Source of the DNA: Haloferacaceae archaeon
GTDB taxonomy: Archaea; Halobacteriota; Halobacteria; Halobacteriales; Haloferacaceae
NCBI GenBank assembly: GCA_018609965.1
Contig: JAHENP010000249.1
Span: 1 to 5,116, forward strand
Reading direction: 5' to 3'
DNA length: 5,116 nt
Below the pieces are notes generated by a model. That model worked only from the letters and a program-made list of their open reading frames with translations, did not search any database and was not told the origin of the DNA. Positions 1-5,116 of the stretch are shown here, piece after piece (within the stretch, counting starts at the first letter, position 1; each line of letters starts with the position of its first letter). Position numbers and translations under genes: made by a program.

Positions 1-608
1 CTCCAGTAGTTCACGTTGTTCTCGTAGGGGTTCGCCAGGTTCGCCTCCACCGTCGTCGGCGACAACGCCGGCGCGAACGCCACCATCACGAGGAACATAA
101 ACACGACGACCAGCCCGAAGATTCCCCACTTGTGGCCGCTGAACCGGTCGACCACGTCGTCACGAGGGGTCCAGTCGGCGACGCGGTAGTGGGTGCGGTA
201 CCAGTTGTAGCCGACCACCGTCCACGCCAACAGCCCGAACGAGTAGAGGTAGATCAACCCCGCCCGGACCAGCCACGCCATGTCTGGCGCGAGTCCCATG
301 AAGGTGCCCTGATACGCGCGCCCGTTCCAGTACCCCTGGTTCGGGATCGTCTCCCGAGACAACAGCGTCGGGAACTGGCCGGCCGTCTGTTTGGCCGTCG
401 CGACCGCCTCAACGCGACCCACCGCCGGAACCACCGATAACAGGTCGTTCAACAACGACAGTCCGAACTGTGCCAGCGCCCCGGCCTCCAACAACACCAG
501 GGCGCCGAACACCCCGGTCCACACGAGCGCCGGCCGAGGGTTGTTTCGGACGCGGTCGCCGAACGGTGCCGCCTCACTCTCCGTGTAGCTGCCTGTCGGT
601 GTTGCCAT
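1..608 (-). CDS. dppC: DppC-type ABC transporter permease with extended N-terminus (partial, 3' end outside window)
   Basis: This is the second membrane subunit of a peptide/nickel-type (PepT family) ABC importer, which forms the transport channel with the DppB-type protein encoded just upstream. The frame is open from ATG at 608 to the left edge and gives 202 residues. Residues about 154-184 (DRFSGHKWGIFGLVVVF, then a hydrophobic run ending in APALSP) match the OppC_N segment, which is normally the very start of DppC/OppC proteins: a short basic or polar lead, one membrane helix, then an 'AP..(A/S)P' motif. Here about 150 residues precede it, with two more predicted membrane helices (about 27-48 and 110-135) and a roughly 60-residue loop between them. 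The EAA loop and the main membrane domain lie outside the window. The start directly follows the dppB stop (TAGATG), so the two genes are probably co-transcribed and translationally coupled. The dipeptide substrate implied by the symbol is not proven. Confidence 0.85.
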   Translation of the reverse strand, partial: MATPTGSYTESEAAPFGDRVRNNPRPALVWTGVFGALVLLEAGALAQFGLSLLNDLLSVVPAVGRVEAVATAKQTAGQFPTLLSRETIPNQGYWNGRAYQGTFMGLAPDMAWLVRAGLIYLYSFGLLAWTVVGYNWYRTHYRVADWTPRDDVVDRFSGHKWGIFGLVVVFMFLVMVAFAPALSPTTVEANLANPYENNVNYW

Positions 609-1655
609 CTAGCTCCCCTCGTATCCGACCCGCGGGTCGATCAGCGTGTACAGTACGTCCTGGACGATGTTGATGACCAACAACAGGAGGATGAAGACGA
701 ACATCAACGATCCCACCAACGGGAGATCACCCTGGATGGCGGCGTCGAAGAACAACTTCCCCATCCCGTTGATCCCGAAGACGGACTCCACGAGCACACT
801 CCCGCCGATCAACAGGAATGCCTCTGTCGTCACAATCGGCACCAGCGGGATCAGCGCGTTCCGGAACACGTGTTTCCAGACGATCGACCGCTCGGAGACC
901 CCCTTGGCGCGGGCGAAGTCGACGTACTGCTCGTTTTTCGTCTCGACGACGGCCGTCCGCCCGATCCGCATCTCGTTGCCCATCGACGCCGACCCCAACA
1001 CCAACGCCGCCGGGAGGATCTTCTTGATCGCCGCCAGCGTCTGTCCTGGCTGTGTGAACAACGCCATCGGGTCCCCCTCCATGTACGACAGTCCGGGGTT
1101 GCCCGTGATCCCCGAGGGGATGTCGATCAGGAACGTGTCCCAGTCGAAGCCGAGCAACGCCTCCGAGCCGACCAACAGGGACAACAGGATCACCGCCAGC
1201 CAGAAGTTCGGCATCGCCCGCCAGACGATCCCGGAGACGGACGCGAAGTAGTCGGCGACCGTGTTCGACCGGACACCCGCATAGAAGCCCAGCGGGATGC
1301 CAATGAACACCGCGATCACCACGGACCAGAAGCCGAGCCAGACGGTCCGCGGCAGGAAATCCACCACTAACGCGCCGACGTTCGAACCCGGGTAGAGCAG
1401 CCACGTCTGGCCGAGATCGAGCGTGTAGAGGCTCGTCGACCAGTCGACGTAGTGTTCGAGCGGTTGTTGATCGAGACCCAGCGACTGCCGTGCGGCTTCG
1501 TACTTCGCTTCGGTCAGTCGTTCGTTGCCACTGAGCAGATTCGCCGCCGGATCGACCGGCCCCTGGTAGATGATGAACCAGGTCATGCTGGTGCCCAGCC
1601 ACAGCACCGGAAACGCCATGAGAATCCGTTTGGTGAGGTACTTCAGTCGTTCCAT
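609..1655 (-). CDS. dppB: DppB-type ABC transporter permease
   Basis: This is the first membrane subunit of a peptide/nickel-type (PepT family) ABC importer. The 348-residue length is usual for DppB/OppB. It starts with the typical basic lead (MERLKYLTKRILMAFPVLW) and a first membrane helix at about 11-30. A long outside loop (about 31-100) follows, then helices at about 103-127, 138-163, 212-224, 267-289 and 314-333. The EAA-type loop that contacts the ATPase is clear at residues 243-272: YVDFARAKG, then RNALIPLV. The C-terminus ends with the DppB hallmark LIDPRVGY. An in-frame stop at 1683-1685 with no ATG or GTG after it leaves ATG at 1655 as the only sensible start. No Shine-Dalgarno sequence lies at normal distance; the nearest AGGAG is 24 bases upstream. 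It follows the binding-protein gene by 77 bases and abuts the DppC-type gene. The family call is firm; the substrate is unknown. Confidence 0.95.
   Translation of the reverse strand: MERLKYLTKRILMAFPVLWLGTSMTWFIIYQGPVDPAANLLSGNERLTEAKYEAARQSLGLDQQPLEHYVDWSTSLYTLDLGQTWLLYPGSNVGALVVDFLPRTVWLGFWSVVIAVFIGIPLGFYAGVRSNTVADYFASVSGIVWRAMPNFWLAVILLSLLVGSEALLGFDWDTFLIDIPSGITGNPGLSYMEGDPMALFTQPGQTLAAIKKILPAALVLGSASMGNEMRIGRTAVVETKNEQYVDFARAKGVSERSIVWKHVFRNALIPLVPIVTTEAFLLIGGSVLVESVFGINGMGKLFFDAAIQGDLPLVGSLMFVFILLLLVINIVQDVLYTLIDPRVGYEGS
613..620 (-). promoter_or_regulatory. Candidate ribosome binding site for the DppC-type permease
   Basis: On the minus strand GAGGGGAG lies inside the last codons of the dppB-type gene, four bases before the ATG at 608. 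It contains GGAG, complementary to the usual archaeal 16S rRNA 3' end. The spacing is short. Because the preceding stop codon touches this ATG, reinitiation by the terminating ribosome may matter as much as this site. Confidence 0.4.
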
Positions 1656-1697
1656 GGTGAGTCTGGCCGCGTACGTTCGCTCCTACGTTCCCGTTGG

Positions 1698-1704
1698 AAA
1701 AATA
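1698..1704 (-). terminator. T-tract between binding protein and permease genes (partial terminator, or TATA-like element)
   Basis: The minus strand reads TATTTTT within the 77-base gap after the binding-protein stop. Archaeal RNA polymerase can terminate at short T-runs without a hairpin, so this could release part of the transcripts and leave the binding protein more abundant than the permeases, a common pattern in ABC importers. Alternatively it is a TATA-like element: it is centred about 46 bases before the dppB-type ATG, which would give a leader of roughly 20 bases. I cannot decide between the two. No convincing stem precedes it. Confidence 0.3.
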
Positions 1705-1732
1705 CTGACGGATTGGAGCGTCTCTCGACCGT

Positions 1733-3892
1733 TCAGTTGTCGACGAGTTCGTCGTAGATGTTCTGTCGAACCGTCTCGGCGTCGTCGCCGCCCAGGTCGG
1801 CGTCGCTTGCCCGCACCTGGTAGGTCCACCGCGTGAACATCCCGCTCGGGTTGTCGTACGGCGGGATGAACCGCAGGAAGTTCGACGGGTCCGGATACTC
1901 CATCCCGTCGCCCAGCGAGAACATGTCCATCGAGCCGTCCAACGCCTGCCCGATGACCGTCCCGAAGTCCGCCTTCACGATGGAGATGTTGATGTTGGCC
2001 GCCTGTGCCTTGTCACGCAGCGTCTTCGCGATGGAGTCGAAGTCCGGATCGCCCGAGAAGACGGTGAACTCCACCTCCAACGGCTCGTCGCTGGTGTAGC
2101 CGGCCTCCTCCATCAGCGAGCGGGCCTCGGCGATGCGCGACTCGCCGACACCGTACGGGTAGCCGTCCGAGAACCGATCCAGTTTGTTGTTCTCCCCGTT
2201 CTGGTAGTGTGCCTCGTAGTTCTCGCCGGGGGTATCACCCATGAACGCGCCCGGCGGGCTGAGGTGGTACGCCGAGGTGTTCAGCCCCTTGTACACGTCG
2301 TCGGCGATCCGTTCCTGGTCGATCAGCAACGCCATCGCCTGCCGTGCCGGCTTCGGGACGCGTGCGCAGTTGAACACGATGTAGTCCGTGTCCAACGCCT
2401 CCGACTCGCCGTAGTTGACAGTCGTCCCGTTGTCCAACTCGTAGGTGCCGACCGCGTAGGTTCCCTCGTCGGACTCGATGGTCCGACGGTCCGGGTTGAA
2501 CTCCGCCGTCGGGATCGCACCCGACGAGGAGACACCCAACATATCCAGATTGCCGTTCTTGAACCGTTGGAACCGGGTCGAGCCGTTTCCGATGACGGTG
2601 TAGGTGATCGCCTCGATCTGTGGTCCGTCGCCGTAGTAGTCGTCGAAGGCGGACAGCCGGATCTGGTCGCCCTTGCTCCAGGAATCCACCTCGAACGGGC
2701 CGACACCCGCGAAGAACGGCCCGTCGCCGTCCGTCGAGAAGAACTCGTTGTAGCCGTACTCACCCTCGTACAACAGGCCGTCGAGGCCGTGTTGCTCGTA
2801 GTCCGTCGGGTACGCAACCGACCCCTCCGGGATCGGCGCGAACGCCCCGCCGGCGAGCTGTGAGAGCGTCCCGGTGAAGGCGTTCTCCAAGGTGATCTCC
2901 AGCGTGTAGTCGTCGACCGCCTCGACGCCGAGTGTGCCCGGCTCGAACGCGGAGACCCCGTCGAGTCCGTCCGTCGTCTCGTGTTGGATCGTGAACGTGC
3001 CGCCGACGATGTCGTCGGCGTTCCGGGTTTCTTCTGCGCCCGCCAGCCGTTCCAACGAGTAGACGAAGTCGTCTGCGGTGAGTTCCTGTCCGTCGTGGAA
3101 CTGGACCCCCTCCCGGAGCTGGAAGGTGTACGTCTTCCCGTCCTCGGAGACGGTGTAGTCTGCGGCGAGGTCGGCGACCGGCGGCAGGTCACCGTTGTCG
3201 AAGTTCATCAGCGCCGCGTTGTACTGGTTGTAGCCGGCGCCGGACCCCTTCGCGTTCACCGGGTCCAGCGTCTGGACCGGCCCGGGTGACGCGAGCTGGA
3301 GCGTCTGGTCACCCTCCAGTTCGAGATCGTCGAACGTCTGGTCTTCCATCGTCCCGGCCATCCGGACATCGACGCGGTCCTGCCAGATCTGTTGGGTCAG
3401 CGTGTGGACCAACGGCAGTTCCTGAACTGCCTCCCAGTTCGTCTCCTCGACGAAGTAGTACACCTCCTCGCGGGTCGCCGCCTCCTCGTCGGAGGGGCCG
3501 CGGTTCGCTCCGTACCGGTCCCACTCCCGGTCGGCCCGCGGCATCAACGGGTCGAACGGCGCCTGTGTCGACTCCACGGAGCCGAAGGAGTAGCCCGCCG
3601 CCTCGACGGCCTCGCCGAACTCCGACGGCTCGACGTTCTCGATTGCGAGCCGGACGACACCCTCCTCGGTGTCGACCTTGATGTGGTCCTGCGGGAACTC
3701 CCCGATCTCGTCGCTCGGCGTCGGCGACGGCGTGTCCGTCGACGCCTCCGCCTCCGTGTCCGGTTCTGCCGTGTCCGTCTCCTCTGCCGGCGTTCCCTCC
3801 GCCGGCTCGTTTGAGCTACACCCTGCGAGTGCGGCTGCCGCCCCGGTCCCAGCGGCCGCTAGGAAGCTGCGCCGAGTCGTGTCTTCGGGCAT
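1733..3892 (-). CDS. Tat-exported lipoprotein, SBP_bac_5 family solute-binding protein of a peptide-type ABC importer, apparently circularly permuted
   Basis: This is the extracellular binding protein that delivers the solute to the DppB/DppC-type permeases downstream. Taking ATG at 3892 gives 719 residues. Seen: a twin-arginine motif (TTRRSFL, RR at 7-8), a hydrophobic stretch and lipobox LAGC with Cys25, then an acidic Thr/Glu/Pro linker to about 62, together the standard haloarchaeal lipoprotein layout. The SBP_bac_5 core starts at about 196 with QTLQL and QTLDPVNAKG. The family signature (YTFQLREGVQFHDG, then LTADDFVYSLERL) lies at 255-283. GVGPFEVDSW and FKNGNLDM lie at 396-451, and YIVFNCA...ARQAMALLIDQERI at 504-529. 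MEYPDPSNFLRF and FTRWTYQ close the core at 664-692. Most relatives are about 500-600 residues; the excess lies mainly before the core, where residues 113-193 resemble the family's usual C-terminus. A TTG in the same frame at 3919 would add nine residues, but ATG places the Tat motif normally. Substrate unknown. Confidence 0.93.
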   Translation of the reverse strand: MPEDTTRRSFLAAAGTGAAAALAGCSSNEPAEGTPAEETDTAEPDTEAEASTDTPSPTPSDEIGEFPQDHIKVDTEEGVVRLAIENVEPSEFGEAVEAAGYSFGSVESTQAPFDPLMPRADREWDRYGANRGPSDEEAATREEVYYFVEETNWEAVQELPLVHTLTQQIWQDRVDVRMAGTMEDQTFDDLELEGDQTLQLASPGPVQTLDPVNAKGSGAGYNQYNAALMNFDNGDLPPVADLAADYTVSEDGKTYTFQLREGVQFHDGQELTADDFVYSLERLAGAEETRNADDIVGGTFTIQHETTDGLDGVSAFEPGTLGVEAVDDYTLEITLENAFTGTLSQLAGGAFAPIPEGSVAYPTDYEQHGLDGLLYEGEYGYNEFFSTDGDGPFFAGVGPFEVDSWSKGDQIRLSAFDDYYGDGPQIEAITYTVIGNGSTRFQRFKNGNLDMLGVSSSGAIPTAEFNPDRRTIESDEGTYAVGTYELDNGTTVNYGESEALDTDYIVFNCARVPKPARQAMALLIDQERIADDVYKGLNTSAYHLSPPGAFMGDTPGENYEAHYQNGENNKLDRFSDGYPYGVGESRIAEARSLMEEAGYTSDEPLEVEFTVFSGDPDFDSIAKTLRDKAQAANINISIVKADFGTVIGQALDGSMDMFSLGDGMEYPDPSNFLRFIPPYDNPSGMFTRWTYQVRASDADLGGDDAETVRQNIYDELVDN
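3314..3556 (-). other. N-terminally placed segment resembling the C-terminal part of SBP_bac_5 proteins
   Basis: This is residues 113-193 of the binding protein. Read in order it shows FDPLMPRAD, a spacer, then SDEEAATREEVYYFVEE, NWEAVQELPLVHTLTQQIW, QDRVDVRMAGTM and EDQTFDDLELE. Bacterial DppA-type proteins end with the same order of elements after their RW-Y motif: F..L...A, D...R...Y, a hydrophobic-Pro-hydrophobic-His segment, a V..V.G turn and a final F..(V/L).(I/L)E strand. That comparison is from memory, not a search. Here the block precedes the core, and only two residues (GD) join its last strand to the first core strand TLQL. This is what a circular permutation within lobe I would look like. 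Confidence 0.6.
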
Positions 3893-3917
3893 CGTGTGGT
3901 TTCCCGGAGAGCCAGGC

Positions 3918-3923
3918 AAAATA
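3918..3923 (-). promoter_or_regulatory. TATA-like element for leaderless transcription of the binding-protein gene
   Basis: The minus strand reads AGCTATTTTGCC; the TATTTT core is centred about 28 bases before the ATG at 3892. That is the distance expected if transcription starts at or within a few bases of the start codon. No Shine-Dalgarno-like sequence is present just before this ATG, which fits leaderless initiation, common in haloarchaea. The TATATA at 3959-3964 is the alternative. Confidence 0.45.
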
Positions 3924-3958
3924 GCTTACCATACGCGGTACGTTCGGCTACGTGCCAG

Positions 3959-3964
3959 TATATA
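3959..3964. promoter_or_regulatory. Palindromic TATATA box in the divergent intergenic region
   Basis: TATATA is the closest match to a canonical archaeal TATA box between the divergent genes and reads the same on both strands. Used leftward, it would give a start near 3935 and a leader of about 43 bases for the binding-protein operon. Used rightward, it would start near 3988 and give a leader of almost 200 bases before the phosphoesterase. The orientation cannot be settled from the sequence. Confidence 0.35.
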
Positions 3965-3978
3965 GGCCCCCGTCTGGC

Positions 3979-4043
3979 GATTCTCTGTCCGTTCGGTGGT
4001 TTCTCCCGAGCCTCCGTACATCCCACCCGAACAACGGAGAATC
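3979..4043. repeat. Long imperfect inverted repeat in the divergent intergenic region
   Basis: GATTCTC (3979-3985) pairs with GAGAATC (4037-4043). After a small internal mismatch (3986-3990 against 4033-4036), GTTCGG (3991-3996) pairs with CCGAAC (4027-4032). A further TGG (3997-3999) can pair with CCA (4023-4025) past a one-base bulge. The enclosed loop is about 23 bases. It lies just outside the TATATA box, so it could be an operator for a dimeric regulator or a folded leader of a rightward transcript. Pairing is read directly; function is unknown. Confidence 0.45.
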
Positions 4044-4072
4044 GACGCAGACCCACTCGGCGTGTGTGGCCG

Positions 4073-4134
4073 CCGACAACCGCCTGTGTCGGTCTGTTGA
4101 CACCGCGGGTGTGACGAGGGTCGACACTCCGACC
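4073..4134. repeat. Cluster of three short dyads upstream of the phosphoesterase gene
   Basis: Three perfect short inverted repeats follow one another: CCGACA/TGTCGG (4073-4078 and 4087-4092, loop 8), ACACC/GGTGT (4100-4104 and 4108-4112, loop 3) and GGTCG/CGACC (4119-4123 and 4130-4134, loop 6). They end about 20 bases before the TATA-like element of the phosphoesterase gene. Short dyads arise easily by chance in GC-rich DNA, so a regulatory role is only possible. I see no gene in the surrounding 3893-4183 stretch. Confidence 0.3.
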
Positions 4135-4154
4135 TGCGGCGGGACAACGGCGGG

Positions 4155-4160
4155 GTTTTG
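4155..4160 (+). promoter_or_regulatory. Weak TATA-like element for the phosphoesterase gene
   Basis: GTTTTG in an otherwise GC-rich stretch is centred about 27 bases before the ATG at 4184, the spacing of a leaderless haloarchaeal promoter. It is a poor match to a TATA box and is supported by its position more than by its sequence. Confidence 0.3.
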
Positions 4161-4183
4161 TCGCTCCGACCGGACGAACCGGT

Positions 4184-5116
4184 ATGGGACCAGTCGACCG
4201 CGACGGTCGTGGCGGGAGCCGGATGGCGTCACTCGCACGACCACGCACCGAGGAACGGACCAGACTCGCCGTGATCGCCGACCCGCACCTCTCGACCCGG
4301 GAGTCGGGCACCTCGAAGCTGTTCGAACGCACCGAGCGACACGTCCGGCTCGCGTTGGAAGACGCCGCAATGCGTGACCCGGACGCGGTCGTCTGTGTCG
4401 GTGACATCACCAAAGACGGGGAACGGTGGAACTTCGACCGGTTCGACGAACTGTTCGCGGCGGCGGAGATCGACGCCCCGTTCTACTCCGTCCCGGGCAA
4501 CCACGACGTGCCGAAAGAGGGGTACGACCACGACAATCTCCCCGTCTCGACGTTTGCAGAACGGTACGCGCCCGGCGACGGGTTCCCGTTCCACACGGAA
4601 GTGGGCGGTATCGACCTGATCGGGCTCAACTCCGCGGGTGACGAGTCGTTCCTGACGGACTCACACGAGGGGCTGGTCCGCGAGGAGAGTGTCGCGTGGC
4701 TCGACGAGACACTGCCGGAGACGGAGACGCCGGTCGTGCTCACCCACTTCAACTTCCCGGGGATGTTCGAACAGATTCGTCGCCACCGCGAACTCGCGGA
4801 GCCGGACATGTTCGTCCCGCCGGAGCAACGCGAACCGGAGCGGTTCGCCGACACGTTGGCGGCCCACGACGTGCCGCTCGTGTTGACCGGCCACCTCCAC
4901 ATGCCGTCGACGACGACCGCACAGGGTGTCCGTGAGGTGATGGTGCCGACCACCTGTTCGTTCCCGCAGTCGTACCTGCTCGTCGACATCGGACCCGAAG
5001 GGACGGAGATCACGCTCGTTCCGTGTGCGGAGTTCGAGGGGACGGTCGTCGGTCACCGCGAACGCCGGACGGACTCTGTCACCGCCCGCGGGCTCACTTC
5101 GATGGCGGCCGCACGA
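4184..5116 (+). CDS. Calcineurin-like metallophosphoesterase (partial, 3' end outside window)
   Basis: This is a dinuclear-metal phosphoesterase, probably cytoplasmic since no signal peptide or membrane helix is visible. The frame is open for 311 residues to the right edge. All motifs of the Metallophos family are present in order: D33-P-H35 (IADPH), GD74ITKDG, GN106-H107-D108, TH188FNFPG and GH237LH239, which supply the metal ligands and catalytic His/Asn. The arrangement is closest to class III cyclic-nucleotide/glycerophosphodiester phosphodiesterases (CpdA/GpdQ-like), whose substrates range over phosphomono- and diesters, so the true substrate is open. ATG at 4184 has a weak TATA-like element at leaderless distance. 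A second in-frame ATG at 4223 (residue 14) has GGGAG four bases before it and also keeps every motif; I prefer the first with little margin. The gene is divergent from the importer operon across 291 bases, so shared regulation is possible but unproven. Confidence 0.92.
   Translation, partial: MGPVDRDGRGGSRMASLARPRTEERTRLAVIADPHLSTRESGTSKLFERTERHVRLALEDAAMRDPDAVVCVGDITKDGERWNFDRFDELFAAAEIDAPFYSVPGNHDVPKEGYDHDNLPVSTFAERYAPGDGFPFHTEVGGIDLIGLNSAGDESFLTDSHEGLVREESVAWLDETLPETETPVVLTHFNFPGMFEQIRRHRELAEPDMFVPPEQREPERFADTLAAHDVPLVLTGHLHMPSTTTAQGVREVMVPTTCSFPQSYLLVDIGPEGTEITLVPCAEFEGTVVGHRERRTDSVTARGLTSMAAAR

Noticed and set aside
132..673. Plus-strand open frames opposite the permease genes
   Set aside because: They are antisense to frames with clear membrane helices and ABC permease motifs; their Arg/Pro-rich translations resemble no protein family.
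727..1602. Minus-strand open frame, 291 residues, Arg/Gly/Asp-rich
   Set aside because: It is a shadow of the DppB-type permease gene in another frame, with no membrane segments or family motifs.
1672..1690. Short direct repeat GAACGTA twice before the DppB-type start
   Set aside because: Two 7-base copies 12 bases apart are too short to distinguish from chance and match no known site.
2323..3192. Long minus-strand open frame, 289 residues, very rich in Arg, Ser and Thr
   Set aside because: It lies entirely inside the binding-protein gene in another frame on the same strand. Its strongly basic low-complexity composition is what frame-shifted GC-rich haloarchaeal DNA gives.
3893..3919. Upstream TTG at 3919 as start of the binding protein (nine extra residues)
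   Set aside because: The ATG at 3892 puts the twin-arginine motif at residues 7-8 as usual for haloarchaeal lipoproteins and has a TATA-like element at leaderless distance. TTG starts are rare, and the added residues would overlap that element.
3893..4183. tRNA, small RNA, CRISPR or mobile-element remnant in the divergent region
   Set aside because: There is no cloverleaf, repeat-spacer pattern, terminal inverted repeat with transposase fragment, or target duplication to be seen.
3859..4413. Minus-strand open frame across the divergent region (184 residues) and a plus-strand one at 3952-4377
   Set aside because: Both overlap well-supported genes at an end, are rich in Arg and Cys with none of the acidic bias of true haloarchaeal proteins, and show no recognisable motif.
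4483..5013. Minus-strand open frame opposite the phosphoesterase (176 residues, Ser/Trp-rich)
   Set aside because: It is antisense to a gene whose complete metal-binding motif set fixes the reading frame. Long antisense frames are expected at this base composition.

Overview
The window looks like chromosome or megaplasmid DNA of an extremely halophilic archaeon (Halobacteria). It is GC-rich, the soluble proteins are very acidic, the binding protein has a twin-arginine signal followed by a lipobox and an acidic Thr/Glu/Pro linker, and two of the starts have no Shine-Dalgarno sequence but a TATA-like element about 27-29 bases upstream, as in leaderless haloarchaeal genes. This assignment is an inference from protein and promoter style; no rRNA or other marker is present.

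Layout. Positions 1-3892 on the minus strand hold three genes of a dipeptide/oligopeptide-type ABC importer, read right to left: a secreted lipoprotein binding protein of the SBP_bac_5 family (1733-3892), a DppB-type permease (609-1655) and the first 202 residues of a DppC-type permease (1-608, running off the left edge). The two permease genes abut exactly (stop TAG directly followed by ATG). A 77-base gap with a short T-tract separates the binding-protein gene from the permeases. The ATPase genes expected for such an importer are not in the window and may lie beyond position 1. Positions 3893-4183 (291 bases) are a divergent intergenic region with TATA-like elements, a long imperfect inverted repeat and three short dyads; I see no gene in it. 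Positions 4184-5116 on the plus strand hold a calcineurin-like metallophosphoesterase, open to the right edge.

How the parts work together. The lipoprotein should capture a peptide-like or other solute outside the cell and hand it to the DppB-DppC membrane pair. The substrate cannot be read from the sequence. The phosphoesterase is transcribed away from the importer and may or may not be linked to it functionally.

Most notable observation. The binding protein appears circularly permuted. The segment that normally closes the C-terminal end of an SBP_bac_5 protein (the part after the RW-Y motif, with its conserved R...Y...N/P-hydrophobic-H pattern and final strands) sits near the N-terminus, between the lipoprotein linker and the usual first strand (TLDP motif). 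The actual C-terminus stops soon after the RW-Y motif. The DppC-type permease also has about 150 extra N-terminal residues with two additional predicted membrane helices.
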